From Chloroflexia bacterium (GTDB taxonomy: Bacteria > Chloroflexota > Chloroflexia > Thermomicrobiales > UBA6265), in NCBI GenBank assembly GCA_013698305.1, contig JACCVC010000308.1, positions 1 to 36,894 on the forward strand: a DNA stretch of 36,894 nucleotides, written 5' to 3'. The number at the start of each line of letters is the position of its first letter. The first letter of the stretch is position 1. This document shows positions 1-9,851 of this stretch, piece after piece. Both the position numbers and the translations under genes were made by a program. The notes under the pieces were generated by a model that worked only from the letters and a program-made list of their open reading frames with translations, made no database searches and was not told the DNA's origin.

Positions 1-5
1 AAGGT

Positions 6-1922
6 TTACTCTCCGTCAATGAGGAGGAATGTTGTGGTGCCGTTGACTCCGTCCTCTTGCGTGGATACTGACGCGAGGCCGACGACGTTCGGATACGGAT
101 TCCCCGATGCCTCGGGAGTCGCCACCACGGGATTGAAGAAATCCTCGCACGCTTCGCCGTCAAAATCCTGGTCAAGCTGGAAATTCTCGAACTGGTCCTC
201 GTCGTAGGCTGCCTGGGCGTCTGTCTGCGTGGCATAGTCGCCGCACGAGGGATCAGCGTCGGTAATTCCGGCCCCGAAGGAACCTTCAAGTTGGCTTGCC
301 ATGGACAGCACAACAGGCAGATTGATGTAGGCCACGCTTCCGTAATCGGTCGGGAGCTGATCCATGACGGCAGTGAAATTGGCGTCCTGGGACAAGGGAA
401 ACTCAACAGCGCCCAGGTAGTCGTCCAGGCCGTTGCCTACCGAGATCACCAGCTCGCCGTCGACCACACCGAATTCCGCTCTGTCGGCCACGCCTGTTTC
501 GATGATATCGACCACGCTGACCTGTGAGCCATTGACGTCGCGGGTTTCGATGGCGCCCACGTCACCCATGCCGGCTCCGATGATGAAGGAAATCTTGGAT
601 AGCGCATCCTGGACTGGCACAGGATTGTCGAGCTCGGAGAACATGATCGCGTCGACCGCTGGGGGCGCGCTGCTGTCCATGACCGAGCCTTCCAGCGAAA
701 TCGCGAGACCGAACTCGCCCACCAACTGATCGACGAAGTCGGTCTTCAGATTGAACCCGAGCAATGATTCGGCGCTGGCGAAGTACTCTTCCGGACTGGT
801 GGGAGTTGCGCCGGCAACTGGCGTGGCCAGTGGATCCTCTCCGGCAACACCGCCCGCAAGGAGTAGCGCGAACGTGCTGACAAGACCGGTCGCGTCGATA
901 TTGCTGCCGTTGATGACCAGCAACGCGTTGGAATCAACCCGATCCAGGAACGACCCGTCGAGCGGTGTGATCTCCTCGAATGGAGTGGCATTGGCGATCG
1001 AGCGAGTTTCGAGCCGGAAGCCAGCTTCCTCGGCGGAAAAGCTGAAGGCCGTCCAGGCGTCGAGAGCGTCGAGCGCTCTCTGATCGACATTCCGGGTTAC
1101 TTCTGGCGACGACATTTTCAGCGCTTCGACTGCGGCAGGGCCATTGATGAAACCAAGCGCCAGGTGCTCGGCGGGGAGCATGCCCGTGAGGGACAGGAAG
1201 TTCCCGTTCGTGTCCAGAGCCGGCACGGCACCCGCGGCGGTATCGATGATCGGCTGGATGTCTTCCGCGTAGACTGCCTGAATGGCGTAGTCACCCACCA
1301 GCGCCACCGCGGAGGGCTCGGTGAAGTCGTCTCCGTCTTCCGGAATGTAGGACGTGATCATTACACCGTTGTATTCAGTCGTGGTCACGTCGCCACCGGA
1401 GAACTCGACGTTCATGTCGATGCTTTCCAAGAGTTCCTCGTACTCTTCCTGGACGTTGTCGCTGGTGATGATCAGCGCGTACCCACCGTCGTCAAGGTCC
1501 TGGGTTGCCGAAAGCGGATCGAGGGAGACCTCAGCGACGCTGACATCAGGCGTTTCCGGAATTGACGTGACCACAACGGCGATCTCCGCGCCTTCAGGAA
1601 CGTCCGATGACATGTCATCCATCATCATCTCGTCGCCGAACGTATCGGTGAGGCCGGAGCGCTCCAGCAACTCAGCGGTAAGCTGGGCCTGGGCCGACTC
1701 AAGATCAAAATTTGCGTAGGCGTAGAAAAGCGAGGTTTCGGGAACCACGCTCGCCAACTCCATCGCCCCAGACGACGATCCGGTCTGAGCCTGAACGCTT
1801 TGTGTCGGAGCAATGGCGAGGACGATCAAGGCGACGACCATGGCGAACGTCCAAAATCTGACTGGCAACGAAACTGGAGCACTTTGAACTCTGGCTGGGT
1901 ACATGTCTGAGTTCCTTTGCAT
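6..1922 (-). CDS. DUF3352-family secreted/anchored protein with an embedded excalibur-type Ca-binding motif
   Basis: ORF 6..2117; better start is ATG at 1922 (MQRNSDMYPARV...) followed by a hydrophobic signal segment (FAMVVALIVLAIAPTQSVQAQ). DUF3352-like features (FYAYANFD, DALDAWTAFSF, SVAYINLPVV). Near the C-terminus LDQDFDGEACE matches DxDxDGxxCE. Confidence 0.7.
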   Translation of the reverse strand: MQRNSDMYPARVQSAPVSLPVRFWTFAMVVALIVLAIAPTQSVQAQTGSSSGAMELASVVPETSLFYAYANFDLESAQAQLTAELLERSGLTDTFGDEMMMDDMSSDVPEGAEIAVVVTSIPETPDVSVAEVSLDPLSATQDLDDGGYALIITSDNVQEEYEELLESIDMNVEFSGGDVTTTEYNGVMITSYIPEDGDDFTEPSAVALVGDYAIQAVYAEDIQPIIDTAAGAVPALDTNGNFLSLTGMLPAEHLALGFINGPAAVEALKMSSPEVTRNVDQRALDALDAWTAFSFSAEEAGFRLETRSIANATPFEEITPLDGSFLDRVDSNALLVINGSNIDATGLVSTFALLLAGGVAGEDPLATPVAGATPTSPEEYFASAESLLGFNLKTDFVDQLVGEFGLAISLEGSVMDSSAPPAVDAIMFSELDNPVPVQDALSKISFIIGAGMGDVGAIETRDVNGSQVSVVDIIETGVADRAEFGVVDGELVISVGNGLDDYLGAVEFPLSQDANFTAVMDQLPTDYGSVAYINLPVVLSMASQLEGSFGAGITDADPSCGDYATQTDAQAAYDEDQFENFQLDQDFDGEACEDFFNPVVATPEASGNPYPNVVGLASVSTQEDGVNGTTTFLLIDGE

Positions 1923-2028
1923 GGATGCCACCTTGCGGTGAACCGCAGTGGGCAAGTCGGTTGATTTGTACGATTGGGCCCCGGTCTGCGAAGGTGTGGC
2001 TCTGGTGTGCCTGTCATGCCAACTGAAG

Positions 2029-2181
2029 TCAGCGTGACCGATCGTCCTCTTGCTGGATATTGCTGTCGATACCGGTGGCGAGTGACAACACCATGATGAA
2101 TAGCGCGGCCATGACAATGCCCACCGCGACTATGAACCCGAGCGTCAACGCCGAACTCACCAATTCACTCAGAATATCCAT
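2029..2181 (-). CDS. Small (50 aa) single-TM membrane protein
   Basis: ATG at 2181 (MDILSELVSSALTLGFIVAVGIVMAALFIMVLSLATG...), preceded by an SD-like GGTGGAG; hydrophobic helix. The longer ORF start at 2271 runs into the promoter region. Confidence 0.5.
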   Translation of the reverse strand: MDILSELVSSALTLGFIVAVGIVMAALFIMVLSLATGIDSNIQQEDDRSR

Positions 2182-2331
2182 GGATTCGCTCCACCTGACG
2201 ATCCGATGATCGGCCATCGACCTGACCGATCCATACGCTGAGTATAGACCTTTCGTCGACGATCCGGACACGAGACAAGGTATCTGAACACAATCCTGTC
2301 CAGATACCTCGTCGAACGAATCGTGGGTTGT

Positions 2332-4941
2332 CTACGCCACGACCTCAGCCGCGGAGAGCTGACCCTGAATGACGAACTCTCCGTTCTCGACCGACAATTC
2401 GACATCCTCGCCCTCCCGAATCTGCCCGCTCAGGAGTCTGAGCGCCAACGGGTCGAGCAGGCGCTTTTGGATGACCCGCTTGAGCGGGCGGGCGCCATAG
2501 GCAGGTTCATACCCCAACGTGATGAGCAGCTCACGAGCTTCGAGGGTGGGGTGCAGCCTCATCCCTCGCTGCGCAAGCCGGCTCGAAAGATCGTCCAACT
2601 GTAGGTCGACGATCTCGCCAATCTGATCGCGCGAGAGTTGGGTAAAGATGATCGTCTCGTCGACGCGGTTGAGAAACTCGGGACGGAAGTTGGCCCGCAG
2701 CGCGTCCATCACCTTGGCCCTGATCTCGGGGACATTTGATTCGTTCATTCCCAGAATCGCCTGTGACCCGAGATTGCTGGTCATGATCACCACCGTGTTG
2801 CGGAAGTCGACCACCCTGCCCTGGCCGTCGGTAAGACGTCCATCATCCAGCACCTGGAGCAGGATGTTGAACACGTCGGGATGTGCCTTCTCGATCTCGT
2901 CGAACAGGATCACGCTGTACGGGCGGCGCCGGATCGCTTCGGAGAGTTGTCCGCCTTCGTCGTACCCGACGTAACCCGGAGGCGCGCCAATGAGGCGGCT
3001 GACGGCATGCTTCTCCATGTACTCCGACATGTCGATGCGGATCATTGCGCCTTCGCTGTCGAACATGAACTCCGCCAGCGCTCGCGCCAACTCGGTCTTG
3101 CCAACGCCGGTTGGACCAAGAAAGATAAAGCTGCCAAGCGGCCGGTTGGGATCGGACAACCCGGCTCGGGATCGGCGAATCGCGTCTGACACTGCCTGGA
3201 TTGCCTCGTCCTGCCCGATGACCCGCCCGTGGAGGCGAGTTTCCATCTGGATCAGTTTTTCGATCTCGCCTTCCATCAGGCGGCTGACCGGAATGCCGGT
3301 CCAACGGCTGACCACGTCGGCTATATCGTCGCTGTCGACCTCTTCCTTGAGGAGCTTGCCGCTGGTTTGGAGCCTGGCGAGCTTTTCCTCCTCCTGCTGC
3401 AAGCGTGCGTCGAGCTCCTTGGCACGGCCATACTGGAGCTCAGCCGCCTTGTTGTAGTCGTAGGCTCGCTGCGCCTGTTCGATCTCCACCCGCAGGTGGT
3501 CCATCTCGTCCCGTAGCTCGGAGATGCTGTTGATTGCCTGACGCTCCTGGTCCCACTTCGAGCGAAGAGCGTCTCGACGCTCCTTGCGATTGGCAAGCTC
3601 CTCCTCAAGGGCCTGGAGGCGGAGGATGGAGTTGGGGTCGGACTCTTTCAGCAGGGCCTCGCGCTCGATCTCGAGCTGCATGATCCGCCGCTCGGCTTCA
3701 TCCAGCTCGACCGGCATCGAGGTGATTTCCATCCGCAGGCGGGAGGCAGCTTCGTCGACGAGGTCGATGGCCTTGTCCGGCAGGAACCGGTCGGAGATGT
3801 AGCGGTCCGACAGGGTTGCCGCGGCGACCAGCGCCGTGTCGAGAATCTTCACCTTGTGGTGGACTTCATATCGGTCGCGCAGGCCGCGGAGGATGGAGAT
3901 CGTGTCTTCCACGCTGGGCTCGCCGACCTGAACCGGCTGGAACCGTCGCTCCAATGCGGCGTCCTTCTCGATGTGCTTGCGGTATTCGTCCAGCGTGGTC
4001 GCGCCGATGGCGTGCAGCTCGCCACGCGCCAGCATCGGCTTGAGCATGTTGGAGGCATCCATCGCTCCTTCGGCAGCGCCCGCGCCCACGACGGTGTGAA
4101 GCTCGTCGATGAAGAGAATGACCTGACCCGCCGCGGACTGAACTTCCTTCAACACCGCCTTGAGGCGCTCCTCGAACTCACCACGGAACTTGGCGCCGGC
4201 GATCAGCGCGCCCAGGTCGAGGGAGACAATGCGCTTGTCCTTGAGCCCCTCCGGAACATCGCCACGAATGATGCGCTGCGCGAGTCCTTCGGCGATCGCT
4301 GTCTTGCCGACGCCGGGTTCACCGATAAGGACAGGGTTGTTTTTGGTTCTGCGTGAGAGCACCTGGATGACCCGGCGGATCTCGTCGTCCCGGCCGATAA
4401 CCGGGTCGAGTTTGCCGTCCCTCGCAAGGTCGGTGAGGTCGCGTCCATATTTCTCCAACGCCTGGTAGGTGGTCTCAGGGTTCTCGTTGGTCACGCGCTG
4501 ATTGCCCCGGATCTCCGTCAGCGCGCCGTATACCCGGTCCTTGCTGATCCCGTGGCGAGAGAGCACGGACGCGGCAGCGGTACGCTCACCCGCCAGAATG
4601 CCCAGGAAAAGATGCTCTGTGCTCAGGTACTCATCACCGAACTGCCCAGCCTCCGTCTCAGCGACCTGGAGCGCCTGTCTGAGCGCAGAACTCACGACCG
4701 CTTCCGCGCTGAACTGAAGCTTCGGCGCACGGTCGACGAGACCTTTTGCCTCGCTCAACAGCTTCGACGGCTCGACGTCAAGCCGCAGAAGGATCTGAGG
4801 GACGATGCCGTCCTCCTGATCGATCAGGGAAACCAGAAGCGCTTCGGGCTCATACTGCGCCAGTGACTTCTGCTGGGTGAGTTGCTGGCCGGCAACAATG
4901 GCCTGCCGGGCCTTATCGGTATAATTCTGGTTGGATGCCAT
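2332..4941 (-). CDS. clpB: ATP-dependent chaperone ClpB (Hsp100)
   Basis: Two Walker A motifs ([26 protein letters not shown]), middle coiled coil, Clp N domain. Start [13 protein letters not shown] at 4941 rather than 5013. Confidence 0.97.
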   Translation of the reverse strand: MASNQNYTDKARQAIVAGQQLTQQKSLAQYEPEALLVSLIDQEDGIVPQILLRLDVEPSKLLSEAKGLVDRAPKLQFSAEAVVSSALRQALQVAETEAGQFGDEYLSTEHLFLGILAGERTAAASVLSRHGISKDRVYGALTEIRGNQRVTNENPETTYQALEKYGRDLTDLARDGKLDPVIGRDDEIRRVIQVLSRRTKNNPVLIGEPGVGKTAIAEGLAQRIIRGDVPEGLKDKRIVSLDLGALIAGAKFRGEFEERLKAVLKEVQSAAGQVILFIDELHTVVGAGAAEGAMDASNMLKPMLARGELHAIGATTLDEYRKHIEKDAALERRFQPVQVGEPSVEDTISILRGLRDRYEVHHKVKILDTALVAAATLSDRYISDRFLPDKAIDLVDEAASRLRMEITSMPVELDEAERRIMQLEIEREALLKESDPNSILRLQALEEELANRKERRDALRSKWDQERQAINSISELRDEMDHLRVEIEQAQRAYDYNKAAELQYGRAKELDARLQQEEEKLARLQTSGKLLKEEVDSDDIADVVSRWTGIPVSRLMEGEIEKLIQMETRLHGRVIGQDEAIQAVSDAIRRSRAGLSDPNRPLGSFIFLGPTGVGKTELARALAEFMFDSEGAMIRIDMSEYMEKHAVSRLIGAPPGYVGYDEGGQLSEAIRRRPYSVILFDEIEKAHPDVFNILLQVLDDGRLTDGQGRVVDFRNTVVIMTSNLGSQAILGMNESNVPEIRAKVMDALRANFRPEFLNRVDETIIFTQLSRDQIGEIVDLQLDDLSSRLAQRGMRLHPTLEARELLITLGYEPAYGARPLKRVIQKRLLDPLALRLLSGQIREGEDVELSVENGEFVIQGQLSAAEVVA

Positions 4942-5025
4942 AGTATGGATTCTCCTGTAATGAATGTGCGCCGTATGTCCACTTCCATTGTGCGTCAAGA
5001 AGGTTGCTGGCACATTTAGGTGGGA

Positions 5026-5400
5026 TTATGGCCGTCGAGAGTCTCGCACCTGTTGCTGGTCGAGGTATCCGAGCTTTATCAGCACGTCATCGATCTCCGC
5101 GACCCACGATTTCGCCGAAGGTGATCTCTGCAGATTGAGCCGCAGGGCACGAAGCGCGTAAGTCAACTCGAGCACAATCTGCACGCCGGCAAGATTGAGA
5201 CCCCGCTGTTCGACCAGGTACTTGACCTGTCGCAAGCGCTCAATGTCCTCGTCAGAATAGAGGCGAAGATTGCCCGACGTGCGTGAGGGAGCGATCAAGC
5301 CCTCACGCTCGTATTTTCGCAAGGTCTGCGGATGCATCTCCACCAACCTGGCGGCAACGCTGATAACAAACAGCGGTTCTGAGTATCCCGGGCTCATCAT
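5026..5400 (-). CDS. hspR: MerR-family heat-shock repressor HspR
   Basis: MerR HTH: FVISVAARLVEMHPQTLRKYEREGLIAPSRTSGNLRLYSDEDIERL; directly upstream of clpB. ATG at 5400 has SD GGAGGGAG; the track start at 5571 would cross the promoter. Confidence 0.88.
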   Translation of the reverse strand: MMSPGYSEPLFVISVAARLVEMHPQTLRKYEREGLIAPSRTSGNLRLYSDEDIERLRQVKYLVEQRGLNLAGVQIVLELTYALRALRLNLQRSPSAKSWVAEIDDVLIKLGYLDQQQVRDSRRP

Positions 5401-5433
5401 CGCAAGGCTCCCTCCGTCAATACGTATAGTCGA

Positions 5434-5462
5434 ATAATACTTCTTGATACGATTCATGTCAA
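5434..5462 (-). promoter_or_regulatory. Sigma-70-type promoter of hspR(-clpB): TTGACA-N17-TATTAT
   Basis: Minus strand: TTGACA (5457-5462), 17-bp spacer, TATTAT (5434-5439), just upstream of hspR. Confidence 0.6.
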
Positions 5463-5463
5463 C
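5443..5463. promoter_or_regulatory. Candidate degenerate HAIR operator (HspR-associated inverted repeat)
   Basis: CTTGATA-N7-TGTCAAC versus HAIR consensus CTTGAGT-N7-ACTCAAG; exact N7 spacing, 9 of 14 half-site positions match; overlaps the -35 hexamer. Confidence 0.4.
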
Positions 5464-5592
5464 TTTTGGCCTTCCGAGGATCGGTTCCAACCAACCTGCG
5501 CGGTTACGGTTGAGCCGAAGGCGCCGGTGGTGGATAATCGCGACACGCGATGCCCGTCGATTCGCTTTCACGCATGAGGAGAAGAGCGCATC

Positions 5593-6240
5593 TTGGCTAA
5601 CCTGATCACTGTGGCGCGCCTCGTTCTACTCTTCTTCGTGATCTGGCTCATCTACGTTGGCAATGCACGAGTGGTGACTGCCTGCATGGTGTTGATTGCG
5701 CTCGTATTTGCGAGCGATGGTCTCGACGGATGGGTGGCCCGCAAGCGAAACTCGACTTCCTCGTTCGGGGCGGTATTCGATATTATGGGTGACAGGATCG
5801 TAGAAAATGCGCTCTGGGTTATATTCGCCGATCTCGACCTGATTCCGGTGTGGATTCCATTGCTGGTATTGACTCGAGGCTTCATTGTGGATGGACTGCG
5901 ATCGCTGTCCTACTCCGACGGCATGACGCCATTCGGTGAAAACAACATGATGCGGTCCGTCTTCACCGAATGGCTCACTGCTGGGAGGTTTATGCGAGGC
6001 TTCTTTGGTTGGGCCAAGGCAGCAGGCTTCGTGTTTCTGACCGGGCTGGCCGGGTATGAACGGCTGGACACCACCGATACGCTGCTCGGCGAGTTATATA
6101 CAAAGGACTGGTACATCTTGTTCGGGTGGGCGCTGGTGTGGTCGGCGGTGGCGTTGACAATCGTGCGTGGAATTCCGGTGATGATCGACGCGGTGGGATA
6201 CTTCAAGGAAACCAATGGCAACCCGACCTCGAGCAGATGA
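5593..6240 (+). CDS. CDP-alcohol phosphatidyltransferase family protein
   Basis: Signature DGLDGWVAR...GAVFDIMGD matches DxxDGxxAR-x8-GxxxDxxxD; TTG start after a GAGGAG SD. Confidence 0.88.
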   Translation: MANLITVARLVLLFFVIWLIYVGNARVVTACMVLIALVFASDGLDGWVARKRNSTSSFGAVFDIMGDRIVENALWVIFADLDLIPVWIPLLVLTRGFIVDGLRSLSYSDGMTPFGENNMMRSVFTEWLTAGRFMRGFFGWAKAAGFVFLTGLAGYERLDTTDTLLGELYTKDWYILFGWALVWSAVALTIVRGIPVMIDAVGYFKETNGNPTSSR

Positions 6241-7366
6241 AGACGCAAGCGTTCAGGAGGCAGACAGCGCTGCGTCCGAGGATCCGACTCCGCGCATCAA
6301 GTTCAGACCCCAATTCCGCAAGGAAGAGCGTCGCGAATTCCGGTATTGGCTGAGCATCGCCATTGCCGTGTTCTTCTCCTGGGCGTTTTGGCTGATACCG
6401 GGGCCAGTTCGCGGATGGTTCGCCGATCGGTGCGGCGACATGTTTTATCGGAGCAGCAAGACCTACCCGGACAACGTAGGTTCCAATGTCGAAACAGTCA
6501 TGCTGCATGCCGGTACGAATCAGGATCGGGAGATCATCGTTCGGTCAGTTTTTCGAAACTCCGCACGCAACTTCATGGACCTGATCACGATGCCGCGACA
6601 ATCGAACAAGGCTTTTCTCAATTCGGTGAGGCTGGTCTCTGGAAGCTGGGCTACCCTCGATGAGGCGATCGCAGCAGGAAAGGGCGGCATCCTGTTTACC
6701 GGGCACGTCGGCTGCTTCGACTTTATCGGCCAGGCGATCTCCGCACGAGGGTACAAGCTGACGGTGGTGACTGGGCGCACGACTTCGCGGTTCATCTTCG
6801 ACGGCGTCACCTACCTGAGGGGCGCGCGAGGCGCGACGATGGTAGAGCCGACACCCTCTGGCGTTCGGAGCGTGGTGAAGGCATTGAGGCGCAACGAGTT
6901 CGCCGTCTTCGTTACCGACCGAGACTTTTTTCAGAACGGCATGGATGCCACGTTCATGGGGGTAGACACCACGCTCCCACCGGGCGCAATCAGGATCGCG
7001 AGGGAAACCGGAGCGCCGCTTATCTCGATCTTCACTCGCCGGGTGAAATCGGGTCATGAGCTAAGAATCGGTCAGCCATTCCATGTGCGAAAAACGGACG
7101 ACATGCAGGCCGATCTGGCAGAAGGGATGAAATCCCTGGTGGCGGAACTGGAGTCGGGGATCAGCGCCTCACTGGATCAGTGGGCCATGTTTCAGCGGGT
7201 GTGGAGCGATGTCGATCGGGTGCCGATCCGAGTGTTCCCAGTCGGCTCGCCGCTCGAAAGCGAACTGCTGGAGCGGGTAGCGTCGGCCCTGCCTGAACGG
7301 GAAACTCGTCCCGCAAAACGTGAACACCAGTCATCCGTCACGTCCACCGACGATGTAAAGAGCTAG
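6215..7366 (+). CDS. Lysophospholipid acyltransferase, LpxL/HtrB-like
   Basis: N-terminal TM; GGILFTGHVGCFDF (HxxxxD-type) and later FVTDRDFFQNGMDATFMGVDTTLPPGAIRIARETGAPLI are characteristic of the LpxL/HtrB superfamily. Overlaps the upstream gene. Confidence 0.8.
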   Translation: MATRPRADEDASVQEADSAASEDPTPRIKFRPQFRKEERREFRYWLSIAIAVFFSWAFWLIPGPVRGWFADRCGDMFYRSSKTYPDNVGSNVETVMLHAGTNQDREIIVRSVFRNSARNFMDLITMPRQSNKAFLNSVRLVSGSWATLDEAIAAGKGGILFTGHVGCFDFIGQAISARGYKLTVVTGRTTSRFIFDGVTYLRGARGATMVEPTPSGVRSVVKALRRNEFAVFVTDRDFFQNGMDATFMGVDTTLPPGAIRIARETGAPLISIFTRRVKSGHELRIGQPFHVRKTDDMQADLAEGMKSLVAELESGISASLDQWAMFQRVWSDVDRVPIRVFPVGSPLESELLERVASALPERETRPAKREHQSSVTSTDDVKS

Positions 7367-7854
7367 CGATAGTTCACGAACTGCAATGCTACCGGCCAGT
7401 CGCCCGACTTGAGTTCCTGGATGACTTCTTGTAGTTCGTCGCGGCTTTTGGCCTGCACCCGGATGGTGTCTGCCTGGATCTGCGGCTTCGCTTTCTTGAA
7501 GGTGTCCCGGATGTGTTTGGATATCTGCTTGGCGATGTCGTCCGGAATGCCTTCCTTGAGTTTCACGACCTGGCGATAGCGGGCGCCGGAGGCTTCCTCC
7601 TCTGTCTGGTAGTCGAGGATCTTGAGCGAGAGCTTTCGACCAATGAGCTTGGACTCGATGATGTCCTTGACCGCGCCCAGGCTGTACTCGGACTGCGTGG
7701 TTATCGTAAACTGATTGTCGGATTCATCGATCTCCGTGTTGGTATCCTTGAGGTCAAACCTCGTACGAATCTCGCGCCCCGCCTGGTCGAGCGCGTTGCG
7801 GAGTTCCTGCTGGTCGAAGCGTGAGACAATGTCAAAAGATGCTGCGCTGGCCAT
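7363..7854 (-). CDS. yajQ: YajQ family (DUF520) nucleotide-binding protein
   Basis: ASFDIVSRFDQQELRNALDQAGREIRTRFDLKDT...; start MASAASFD at 7854. Confidence 0.92.
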   Translation of the reverse strand: MASAASFDIVSRFDQQELRNALDQAGREIRTRFDLKDTNTEIDESDNQFTITTQSEYSLGAVKDIIESKLIGRKLSLKILDYQTEEEASGARYRQVVKLKEGIPDDIAKQISKHIRDTFKKAKPQIQADTIRVQAKSRDELQEVIQELKSGDWPVALQFVNYR

Positions 7855-7969
7855 TAATCCATCCTTTTGTACGAGATCCACCGCATTTCCCGGAGTGTAT
7901 ACCACAGGTGAGGGAGCCATGTCGGAGACGAGTGCTTGATGCCTGGCTTGCAGGGGATGAAACTATCAG

Positions 7970-9076
7970 GTGACTCATTCATTTCTTCAACGTATTCTCG
8001 GAATACCGCTGCTCTACAAGGTGCTTGTCGCGAACGCGCTGATCATCGTGATTGGTGCGGTCGTCGGCACGGTGGTGACATCCATGGCGCTGCCCTCGGG
8101 CAACGAGGCGAGAAGCGCCGGATTGATCGTCAGCTTCGTGGTGATCGGAGGGGCGCTCAGCATCGCGGTGAACTACTTCGTGCTTCGTGCGGCCTTTCGG
8201 CCGCTCGATCGGCTGGCTGAAGTCGCCGACGTCATTCGAACCGGAGATTTCTCAAGCCGCGTGCGGGCCACGTTGTTCTCGGACCCACAACTGGCCCGAC
8301 TGGCGGAGTCGTTCAATGAAACCCTTGACGAGCTGGAGCACGATCGTGACAAATTGCGGCAACTGACCAGCCAGGTCATCCACGCTCAGGAAGAGGAACG
8401 CAAGCGGATTGCCAGGGAATTGCATGATGACACCGCGCAAGTCCTTTTCGCTCAGCTCCTGACCATCACGGCCATGAAATCGTCGCACGACCCAGGCGTT
8501 CAGCACTCGGCTGAGTCTCTGGAGGCGTCGACCGTGGAGGCAATCGAGGGGGTCCGGCGCTTGGCGCTGGAGTTGCGCCCTCCGGCACTGGATGATCTTG
8601 GCTTGCGAGAGGCGTTGGCGGATCTGGCGCAGCGATACTCTGAGCAAACCGATATACCGGTAGGCTATCGGTGGAATGGCCCGCGAGAGCGGCTGCCCGC
8701 CGAGCTGGAGCTCGTGCTGTATCGGATCGCCCAGGAAGCCATGACCAACGTCTTGAAGCATGCTCACGCGAGCCGCGCTGATATCACCGTGACACAGATG
8801 GGCAGCGACATGGTGTTGACCATTGTCGACAACGGGCGCGGATTCGATCCGGCGGTCGTGGAGCAAGGCGATGTGCGCGGGCTTGGGTTGGGGGTGTTCG
8901 GGATGGCGGAGAGGACGTCGCTGGTTGGTGGCAACCTCAGGGTCGAGCGAGCGAAACCCGCTGGCGTGCGAGTGATCGCCACGGTGCCCATTGCGAGGGT
9001 ACACAAGATTCTCGACCGTCAACCCGTAGCAAGCGCGGGGCTGAAACTCGGGACCCAGGAGCGCACGTATGACTGA
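7970..9076 (+). CDS. Sensor histidine kinase (HAMP, HisKA_3, HATPase)
   Basis: N-terminal TMs, HAMP-like region, EEERKRIARELHDDTAQVL, MTNVLKHAHASRADITV, DNGRGFDP. Confidence 0.92.
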   Translation: MTHSFLQRILGIPLLYKVLVANALIIVIGAVVGTVVTSMALPSGNEARSAGLIVSFVVIGGALSIAVNYFVLRAAFRPLDRLAEVADVIRTGDFSSRVRATLFSDPQLARLAESFNETLDELEHDRDKLRQLTSQVIHAQEEERKRIARELHDDTAQVLFAQLLTITAMKSSHDPGVQHSAESLEASTVEAIEGVRRLALELRPPALDDLGLREALADLAQRYSEQTDIPVGYRWNGPRERLPAELELVLYRIAQEAMTNVLKHAHASRADITVTQMGSDMVLTIVDNGRGFDPAVVEQGDVRGLGLGVFGMAERTSLVGGNLRVERAKPAGVRVIATVPIARVHKILDRQPVASAGLKLGTQERTYD

Positions 9077-9743
9077 CACCAGAACCACTCGCACACGAAT
9101 CCTGCTGGCGGATGATCATGGCGTCGTTCGGGCGGGCTTGCGGGCGTTGCTGGAGGCGCAAGCCGACATGACCGTCATCGGTGAGGCCGAGGATGGGCGC
9201 GAGGCGGTAAACCTTGCGTCGGAGTTGCGACCAAACATCGTCATTGCGGACCTGTCGATGCCGCACGGCGGCATGACCACCATAAGCGAGATCACGGCTC
9301 TGGGGCTGGGCATTCGTGTGCTGGTACTTACGGTGCATGCAGAGGAACGCTATCTCCTGCCGGTTCTCGAAGCGGGGGGGTCGGGGTACGTTCGGAAATC
9401 CAGTGCCCATACTGATCTGCTTGACGCGATTAGAACAGTCTCGCGTGGCGAGGTCTTTCTGGATCCCGCGGCGACGAAGACTCTGCTGCGTGGATATCTG
9501 GGGCGGATGCGTACCGGCGATGAGTTGGATATTGGCGAGGTGCTGTCGGACCGGGAGCGGGAAGTCGTAAAGTTGACCGCTGAGGGGTATACGGCGCAGC
9601 AAGGTGCGGAGTTGCTCTCGCTCTCGCCGAAGACGATCGAAACCTATCGGCATCGAGCGATGCAGAAGCTGGGGCTGACAAATCGTGCCGAGCTCGTGAG
9701 ATACGCGCTTCGTGCCGGCTTGCTTTCGGAGGAGCAAGCGTAG
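9069..9743 (+). CDS. NarL/LuxR-family response regulator
   Basis: RILLADDHGVVRAGLRALL receiver; C-terminal LSDREREVVKLTAEGYTAQQGAELLSLSPKTIETYRHRAMQKLGL; overlaps the kinase by 8 nt. Confidence 0.94.
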   Translation: MTDTRTTRTRILLADDHGVVRAGLRALLEAQADMTVIGEAEDGREAVNLASELRPNIVIADLSMPHGGMTTISEITALGLGIRVLVLTVHAEERYLLPVLEAGGSGYVRKSSAHTDLLDAIRTVSRGEVFLDPAATKTLLRGYLGRMRTGDELDIGEVLSDREREVVKLTAEGYTAQQGAELLSLSPKTIETYRHRAMQKLGLTNRAELVRYALRAGLLSEEQA

Positions 9744-9757
9744 GGAAAAACCCTACG
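9739..9757. other. Perfect hairpin CGTAGGG-AAAAA-CCCTACG over the response-regulator stop
   Basis: 7-bp perfect stem including the TAG stop (9741-9743); no T-tract follows. Confidence 0.4.
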
Positions 9758-9822
9758 GTGAGTAGGGAGAATCGTGATGGGTCGCTTCGCGATTTCCACG
9801 TCTTCCCTGTCTACCGCCGTGT

Positions 9823-9851
9823 TTGACACTTCTTACACTTGCAGGTACATC
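9823..9851 (+). promoter_or_regulatory. Candidate promoter for the marR-like gene: TTGACA-N17-TACATC
   Basis: Consensus -35 and 17-bp spacer, weaker -10, in the intergenic region upstream of 9948. Confidence 0.35.

Noticed and set aside
8252-9094. 280-aa minus-strand ORF opposite the histidine kinase (also 8937..9737 opposite the response regulator)
   Set aside because: Antisense to well-supported two-component genes; no SD or domain support.
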